From the NCBI GenBank assembly GCA_050117475.1, contig JASFMR010000026.1, positions 1-36,383 on the forward strand: 36,383 bases of DNA. The letters are read 5' to 3'. Below are positions 31,909 through 36,383 of this stretch, piece after piece; the stretch's first letter is position 1; each line of letters opens with the position of its first letter. The DNA comes from Fodinibius sp050117475. Its GTDB lineage: Bacteria; Bacteroidota; Rhodothermia; Balneolales; Balneolaceae. The notes below the pieces were generated by a model. That model was not told the DNA's origin and ran no database searches. It saw only the letters and a program-made list of their open reading frames with translations. The position numbers were made by a program, and so were the translations under genes.

Positions 31909-33828
31909 ATGAACTTAGATTCAAAAGTTCCTTCAGGACCACTTGAGGAAAAATGGTCCAAACATCTCAACGATATTAAACTGGTTGCGCCTAACAATAA
32001 GCGTAAGCACGATATCATTGTAGTTGGAACCGGTTTGGCCGGTGGTTCTGCTGCAGCAAGTTTGGCAGAGCTTGGCTACAATGTAAAGAGTTTCTGTATC
32101 CAGGACTCTGCTCGCCGTGCGCACAGTATTGCTGCCCAGGGGGGCATTAATGCTGCCAAGAACTATCCCAACGACGGTGACACGGTCTGGCGCTTATTTT
32201 ACGATACGATTAAAGGAGGTGATTATCGTTCTCGTGAAGCTAATACCTATCGCCTGGCACAGAATTCCAATGAGATCATCGATCAGGCGGTAGCACAGGG
32301 CGTTCCTTTTGCACGAGAATACGGAGGGCTTTTGGCCAATCGCTCCTTTGGCGGCGCGCAGGTTTCCCGTACATTTTATGCACGGGGGCAAACAGGGCAA
32401 CAATTGCTTTTAGGCGCTTACCAAGCTATGATGCGGCAAGTGCATGAAGGCAAAATCGAGATGCATACCCGCCATGAGATGTTGGATCTGGTTATCATTG
32501 ATGGCAAAGCGCGCGGAATAATTACACGTGACCTGGTTTCCGGCAAGATTGAAAGATGGATGGCGGATGCTGTTATTTTGGCTTCCGGCGGCTATGGCAA
32601 CGTTTTTTATCTTTCAACGAATGCAAAGAATTCAAATGTAACTGCAGCATGGCGCTGTCATAAACGTGGAGCAGGGTTTGCGAACCCGTGTTATGTTCAA
32701 ATCCATCCCACATGCATTCCGGTCTCCGGGGATTATCAGTCTAAGCTTACACTCATGAGTGAGAGTCTTCGTAATGACGGACGTGTGTGGGTTCCCAAGA
32801 AAAAAGGGGATGGCCGCCCGCCAAATCAGATTCCGGAAGACGAACGATATTACTATCTGGAAGAGAAGTATCCCGCATTTGGTAACCTTGTGCCGCGAGA
32901 CGTGGCTTCACGTAATGCCAAGATTGTTTGTGATGAAGGAATGGGGGTCGGACCTACAGGACGTGCTGTTTATCTTGACTTTCGTGATGCTATTGAACGG
33001 GATGGCAAGAAGACAATTTCCGAGAAGTACGGGAATCTCTTCGAAATGTATGAAAATATTACGGGGGATAACCCGTATGAAGTTCCAATGCGGATCTTCC
33101 CGGCCGTTCATTACACGATGGGCGGTCTCTGGGTAGATTATAACCTGATGAGTAATATCCCGGGTCTATTTGTAGCCGGGGAAGCTAATTTCTCTGATCA
33201 CGGAGCCAACCGGCTCGGAGCCAGTGCACTGATGCAGGGGCTTTCCGACGGATATTTCATTATTCCTTACACCATCGGTAATTACCTTGCCGACGCGGAT
33301 CTTGGATCGTTTGGCAAAGATCACAAGGCGTTTGACGAAGCAGCAGAAAATGCCCAGCAGCATATTGATAAACTGCTTAATGTAAAAGGCGATCGAAGTG
33401 TGATCGATTTCCATCGTGAGCTCGGTAAAATTATGTGGGATAAGGTAGGTATTTCCCGCAGCGAAGAAGGTCTCAAACAGGCTATCAAAGAAATACAGGA
33501 CCTTCGCGAAGAATTCTGGCAAAATGTTCGTGTGCCTGGTGAAGCATCTAACTATAATAAATACCTCGAGTTTGCAGGCCGTGTAGCTGATTTTCTTGAG
33601 TTGGGTGAACTGATGGCAAGGGACGCCTTGCAGCGCGACGAGTCCTGCGGTTGTCACTTAAGGGAAGAGCATCAAACAGAGGAGGGCGAAGCCCTACGCA
33701 ATGATGAAGAGTATTCTTATGTCGCAGCCTGGGAGTACCAAGGCATTAATGGAGAACTCCGGGAGGAGATGCACAAGGAAAACCTGGAATTTGAGTTTGT
33801 GGAACTGAAACAACGAAGTTATAAATAA
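31909..33828 (+). CDS. sdhA: Succinate dehydrogenase / fumarate reductase flavoprotein subunit
   Basis: The catalytic flavoprotein that oxidises succinate to fumarate on the cytoplasmic face. The 639 residues begin with the FAD Rossmann motif DIIVVGTGLAGGSAAASLAE (35-54). His72 in RRAHSIAAQGGINAA is the expected covalent FAD attachment site. The substrate region includes HPTCIPVSGDYQS, and the capping-domain signature is GLFVAGEANFSDHGANRLG. The C terminus (DESCGCHLREEHQTEEGEA) is typical of this class. It is the Bacteroidota/epsilon-type enzyme, longer than E. coli SdhA. GGGG lies about ten bases before the ATG. The operon continues with sdhB 76 bases downstream. Confidence 0.96.
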   Translation: MNLDSKVPSGPLEEKWSKHLNDIKLVAPNNKRKHDIIVVGTGLAGGSAAASLAELGYNVKSFCIQDSARRAHSIAAQGGINAAKNYPNDGDTVWRLFYDTIKGGDYRSREANTYRLAQNSNEIIDQAVAQGVPFAREYGGLLANRSFGGAQVSRTFYARGQTGQQLLLGAYQAMMRQVHEGKIEMHTRHEMLDLVIIDGKARGIITRDLVSGKIERWMADAVILASGGYGNVFYLSTNAKNSNVTAAWRCHKRGAGFANPCYVQIHPTCIPVSGDYQSKLTLMSESLRNDGRVWVPKKKGDGRPPNQIPEDERYYYLEEKYPAFGNLVPRDVASRNAKIVCDEGMGVGPTGRAVYLDFRDAIERDGKKTISEKYGNLFEMYENITGDNPYEVPMRIFPAVHYTMGGLWVDYNLMSNIPGLFVAGEANFSDHGANRLGASALMQGLSDGYFIIPYTIGNYLADADLGSFGKDHKAFDEAAENAQQHIDKLLNVKGDRSVIDFHRELGKIMWDKVGISRSEEGLKQAIKEIQDLREEFWQNVRVPGEASNYNKYLEFAGRVADFLELGELMARDALQRDESCGCHLREEHQTEEGEALRNDEEYSYVAAWEYQGINGELREEMHKENLEFEFVELKQRSYK

Positions 33829-33904
33829 TGGAACGTATCACAGATTGTGTTAATCCAAATAACTGTGTCATTGCGTTCTAATTTCATTGGTAAATAAAAG
33901 TATT

Positions 33905-34672
33905 ATGGCTGAAGAAATGACCATCCATCTAAAAATTTGGCGACAAGCAGGCCCGGATAAGCCTGGAAAACTCGTCGATTATACGGTCAATAATGTAAAT
34001 GAGCATATGTCCTTTCTGGAGATGCTTGATGTGCTTAATGAGCAGATTATTGCAGAAGGTGAGGAAGAACCCGTTGAGTTTGATTACGACTGCAGGGAAG
34101 GTATTTGCGGTTCATGTAACCTGATGATTAATGGTCAGGCTCATGGCCCTAAGGCAATGACCTGCTCATGCCAGTTACATATGCGCAATTATAGTGATGG
34201 TGATACTATTGTTGTAGAACCATTCCGGGCCAAGGCATTTCCAGTGATAAAAGATCTTGTTGTGGATCGTTCCGCTTTTGACCGCATAATTGAAGCCGGG
34301 GGATATGTATCTGTCAAAACCGGACAAGCTCCGGATGCAAACTCTATTCCCATTGATAAAAGTGTTGCAGACACTGCTTTTGATTATGCAACATGCATTG
34401 GTTGTGGAGCTTGTGTTGCAGCCTGTCCGAATTCATCAGCATCATTGTTTACGGGCGCTAAATTAGCGCATCTCAATCGACTTCCGCAAGGCGAGCCCGA
34501 GCGGAAAAGAAGAACGGTTAAAATGGTGCAACAAATGGAGGATGAGGGTTTTGGCGACTGTTCTAACTTTGCCGAATGTGAGGCTGTTTGCCCAAAAGGC
34601 ATTTCCATCACTGCTATTGCTGAGATGCGGCGTAATTATATGAAGGCCGTTTTAGCCGGGGACGAAGTTTAA
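33905..34672 (+). CDS. sdhB: Succinate dehydrogenase / fumarate reductase iron-sulfur subunit
   Basis: Passes electrons from FAD to the quinone through three clusters. ATG 33905 gives 255 residues. A TTG 18 bases upstream is in frame but adds nothing recognisable. The [2Fe-2S] cysteines are Cys63, Cys68, Cys71 and one of Cys87/Cys89 (DCREGICGSC...MTCSC). The [4Fe-4S] and [3Fe-4S] ligands come from CIGCGACVAAC (Cys164, 167, 170, 174) and from Cys219, Cys225 and Cys229 (CSNFAECEAVCP). All needed cysteines are present. It is the last gene of sdhCAB and converges on proC with a 30-base gap. Confidence 0.95.
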   Translation: MAEEMTIHLKIWRQAGPDKPGKLVDYTVNNVNEHMSFLEMLDVLNEQIIAEGEEEPVEFDYDCREGICGSCNLMINGQAHGPKAMTCSCQLHMRNYSDGDTIVVEPFRAKAFPVIKDLVVDRSAFDRIIEAGGYVSVKTGQAPDANSIPIDKSVADTAFDYATCIGCGACVAACPNSSASLFTGAKLAHLNRLPQGEPERKRRTVKMVQQMEDEGFGDCSNFAECEAVCPKGISITAIAEMRRNYMKAVLAGDEV

Positions 34673-34702
34673 TAACGTTCATACTTCCTCATTAGATTTT
34701 GG

Positions 34703-35503
34703 CTACCGTATCTTTTCGATCATTTCATAGGATGTCTTGATACCTTTGATCAGGGCCGAGCTCAATCCATTGTGTTCCATTTCGTTAAGGCCGGCAATGG
34801 TACATCCTTTGGGAGTTGTTACTTTATCGATTTCCTGTTCGGGATGTCCGCCCGATTCCAGTAATAAGGCCGATGCCCCAAGCGCCGTCTGGGCAGCGAT
34901 GAACTGGGCATCTTCAGCATGAAATCCAACTTCTATCCCCCCCTGGGAAGCCGCGCGGATATATCGCAGGAAAAAAGCGATGCCACAGGCACCCAAAACA
35001 GTGGAAGCTTCCATTAAGTTTGTGTCGATAAGCAGTGTCTTGCCGATCATGTCAAAAAGTTCGATTGTCGCCTTTTCTGCCTCTTTATGAGAGGTTCTCT
35101 CGACACACGTCATCGATTGGTTTATAGCGGCTGCCGTATTCGGCATCACCCGGATGATCGGAAAACCGGGGCCCGTCAATTCAGCTATTTCTTCATTTTT
35201 TAAGCCGGTTATGGTAGAGATTAAAAGATGTCGATCGGGATCCAGGTCTGATTTTATTTCACTGATTAGTTCCTCAACCTGCGTAGGCTGCACAGCCAAT
35301 ACCAACACATCTGATTTTTTAACGGCTTCCGCGTTGTTTGAAGTGACTCTGATATTTAGATCCTCCAAATGCTTTATCAGATCAACATTCCTGCGTGTTA
35401 CTGTTACATTATATTTTTGAGTAGCCTCCTTGGTTCGTGACAGGCCTTTGGCCAGTGCAGTCCCAAGATTTCCGCCACCGAGAATTGCAACTTCAGTTTT
35501 CAT
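34703..35503 (-). CDS. proC: Pyrroline-5-carboxylate reductase
   Basis: The last step of proline synthesis, reducing pyrroline-5-carboxylate with NAD(P)H. The 266 residues have the nucleotide-binding motif AILGGGNLGTALAKGL (6-21), VLAVQP (69-74), the signature VMPNTAAAINQSMT and a C-terminal dimerisation domain ending TPKGCTIAGLNEMEHNGL, the family's hallmark. It lies 44 bases after argH in the same direction, so it is probably co-transcribed with arginine-biosynthesis genes lying to the right of the window. The shared arginine/proline link fits. Confidence 0.94.
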   Translation of the reverse strand: MKTEVAILGGGNLGTALAKGLSRTKEATQKYNVTVTRRNVDLIKHLEDLNIRVTSNNAEAVKKSDVLVLAVQPTQVEELISEIKSDLDPDRHLLISTITGLKNEEIAELTGPGFPIIRVMPNTAAAINQSMTCVERTSHKEAEKATIELFDMIGKTLLIDTNLMEASTVLGACGIAFFLRYIRAASQGGIEVGFHAEDAQFIAAQTALGASALLLESGGHPEQEIDKVTTPKGCTIAGLNEMEHNGLSSALIKGIKTSYEMIEKIR

Positions 35504-35547
35504 AATTTATAACTAAAATTTAGAATTAATTTTCTATTGTATTTTGG

Positions 35548-36383
35548 TTATTGAGCCAATGCTTGATTTAATTTTTTCTTGATCTCATTGTTGCAGAGAT
35601 TACCGATGCTTCCTTCATGCGTATGCTTGGCCTCCGTAACCGGTACAAATTCTCCATTGGAGATAGTCTTTCCCACTTTTTCATAGGCTTCCCTGAAAGG
35701 AATGCCCTTCTGTACTTCCTTATTCACTTCTTCGACGCTGAAAAGGTACTTGTATTTGGCATCATTAATAGCCTCTTCATTGATCTCGATATGTTCGAGC
35801 ATTATCCGGCTGATATCCAGGCAGGATTTAAGTGTTTCAACGGCAGGGAAAAGTTTTTCTTTAAGGAGTTGATAATCCCTGTGGTAACCCGAAGGCAGGT
35901 TGTTTGTAATCATGGCTATATTATTAGGCAGGGATTGAATGTCATTACATTTTGCACGGACAAGCTCGAACACATCGGGATTTTTTTTATGCGGCATAAT
36001 GCTGGACCCAGTGGTGAATTCATCTGGAAATGAGACAAGATTATAATTCTGATTGCAGTAAAGGCATACATCCATGGCCATTTTGGAAAGAGTTCCTGCT
36101 ATTGCACTAAGTCCGAAAGCTATAAATTTTTCGATTCGACCTCGGCTCATTTGGGCAGCCACCGAATTATATTTCAAGGTACTGAACCCCAATAATTCGG
36201 TAGTCAGTTTTCTGTTTAAAGGGAGGGAGCTCCCATAACCGGCCGCAGATCCCAAAGGATTCTGATCCGCCATTTTATAGGCCGCATCAAGTAGATGGAT
36301 GTCATCGATTAATGATTCGGCAAAAGCACCGAACCACAATCCGAAAGAGGAGGGCATCGCGATTTGCATATGTGTATAACCGG
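35548..36383 (-). CDS. argH: Argininosuccinate lyase (C-terminal part, runs off the window)
   Basis: Cleaves argininosuccinate to arginine and fumarate in arginine synthesis. The frame is open to the right edge; the last visible codons read GYTHMQIAMP, the conserved segment from the middle of the protein, so an apparent ATG at 36369 is internal and not the start. The fumarase/aspartase-superfamily signature TGSSIMPHKKNP (with the catalytic serine loop) is intact, as is the SPLGSGAL-like segment in the variant form NPLGSAAGYG. The C terminus ends KKKLNQALAQ. The N-terminal roughly 170 residues lie outside the window. Confidence 0.93.
   Translation of the reverse strand, partial: GYTHMQIAMPSSFGLWFGAFAESLIDDIHLLDAAYKMADQNPLGSAAGYGSSLPLNRKLTTELLGFSTLKYNSVAAQMSRGRIEKFIAFGLSAIAGTLSKMAMDVCLYCNQNYNLVSFPDEFTTGSSIMPHKKNPDVFELVRAKCNDIQSLPNNIAMITNNLPSGYHRDYQLLKEKLFPAVETLKSCLDISRIMLEHIEINEEAINDAKYKYLFSVEEVNKEVQKGIPFREAYEKVGKTISNGEFVPVTEAKHTHEGSIGNLCNNEIKKKLNQALAQ

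Noticed and set aside
33166..33657. Minus-strand open frame opposite sdhA
   Set aside because: Antisense to highly conserved flavoprotein sequence; composition follows the sdhA codons.
36367..36369. ATG near the right edge as the argH start
   Set aside because: The frame continues upstream with GYTH, part of the conserved PGYTHMQ segment, so this ATG is internal and the gene is truncated by the window.

Overview
The window looks like chromosomal core sequence from a Gram-negative member of the Bacteroidota or a sister lineage, most likely the Balneolota/Rhodothermota group. This assignment is inferred from gene content, not from a database comparison. The clues are a TonB-dependent receptor with an N-terminal carboxypeptidase-regulatory-like domain, a three-gene sdhCAB operon with a single five-helix cytochrome b, YtxJ (bacillithiol-linked thiol redox), an omega subunit of the Bacteroidota kind, generally weak Shine-Dalgarno sequences, and several leaders with the Bacteroidota-type -7 element TAnnTTTG. 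I found no tRNA, rRNA, CRISPR array, insertion sequence or prophage. Almost every base lies in a recognisable housekeeping gene.

Layout, left to right. At 1-1629 (+) are the tail of an unrecognised gene, a phosphofructokinase and YtxJ. At 1691-7451 (-) are methylthioribose-1-phosphate isomerase (mtnA), a secreted gamma-glutamyltransferase and a TonB-dependent receptor, the last two each followed by a convincing intrinsic terminator. The only gene-free stretch longer than 300 bases is 7452-7992; it holds what I read as a frameshifted N-terminal relic of a serine/threonine protein kinase. At 7993-14599 (-) is a probable operon rodZ-ligA-(7TM-HD phosphodiesterase)-xerD, covering cell shape, DNA ligation, c-di-AMP turnover and chromosome resolution. 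At 14792-19720 (+) are comF, an unknown membrane protein, a histidine phosphatase, ubiE/menG, fabZ, panB and surE. At 19736-21569 (-) a cytoplasmic lipase-like hydrolase is translationally coupled to a membrane-anchored, apparently degenerate polysaccharide-deacetylase-like protein. At 21706-25060 (+) are a GNAT-like protein and a four-PAS orphan histidine kinase. At 25081-30895 (-) are yigZ, a PduO-type cobalamin adenosyltransferase, glmM and the tightly packed yicC-gmk-rpoZ-coaBC cluster. At 31135-34672 (+) is sdhCAB. At 34703-36383 (-) are argH (running off the window) and proC.

Together the genes cover central metabolism (glycolysis, succinate oxidation into a menaquinone pool made with UbiE/MenG), cofactors (PanB and CoaBC for coenzyme A, adenosylcobalamin), envelope building (FabZ, GlmM, RodZ) and nucleotide metabolism (Gmk, SurE).

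I did not find an obviously new multi-gene system. The observations most worth a second look are the kinase relic, the mixed ATP/PPi donor residues in phosphofructokinase, the missing canonical cysteine in CoaC, the lipase/degenerate-deacetylase pair, the orphan PAS kinase beside a GNAT-like protein, and a perfect spaced inverted repeat between rodZ and comF.
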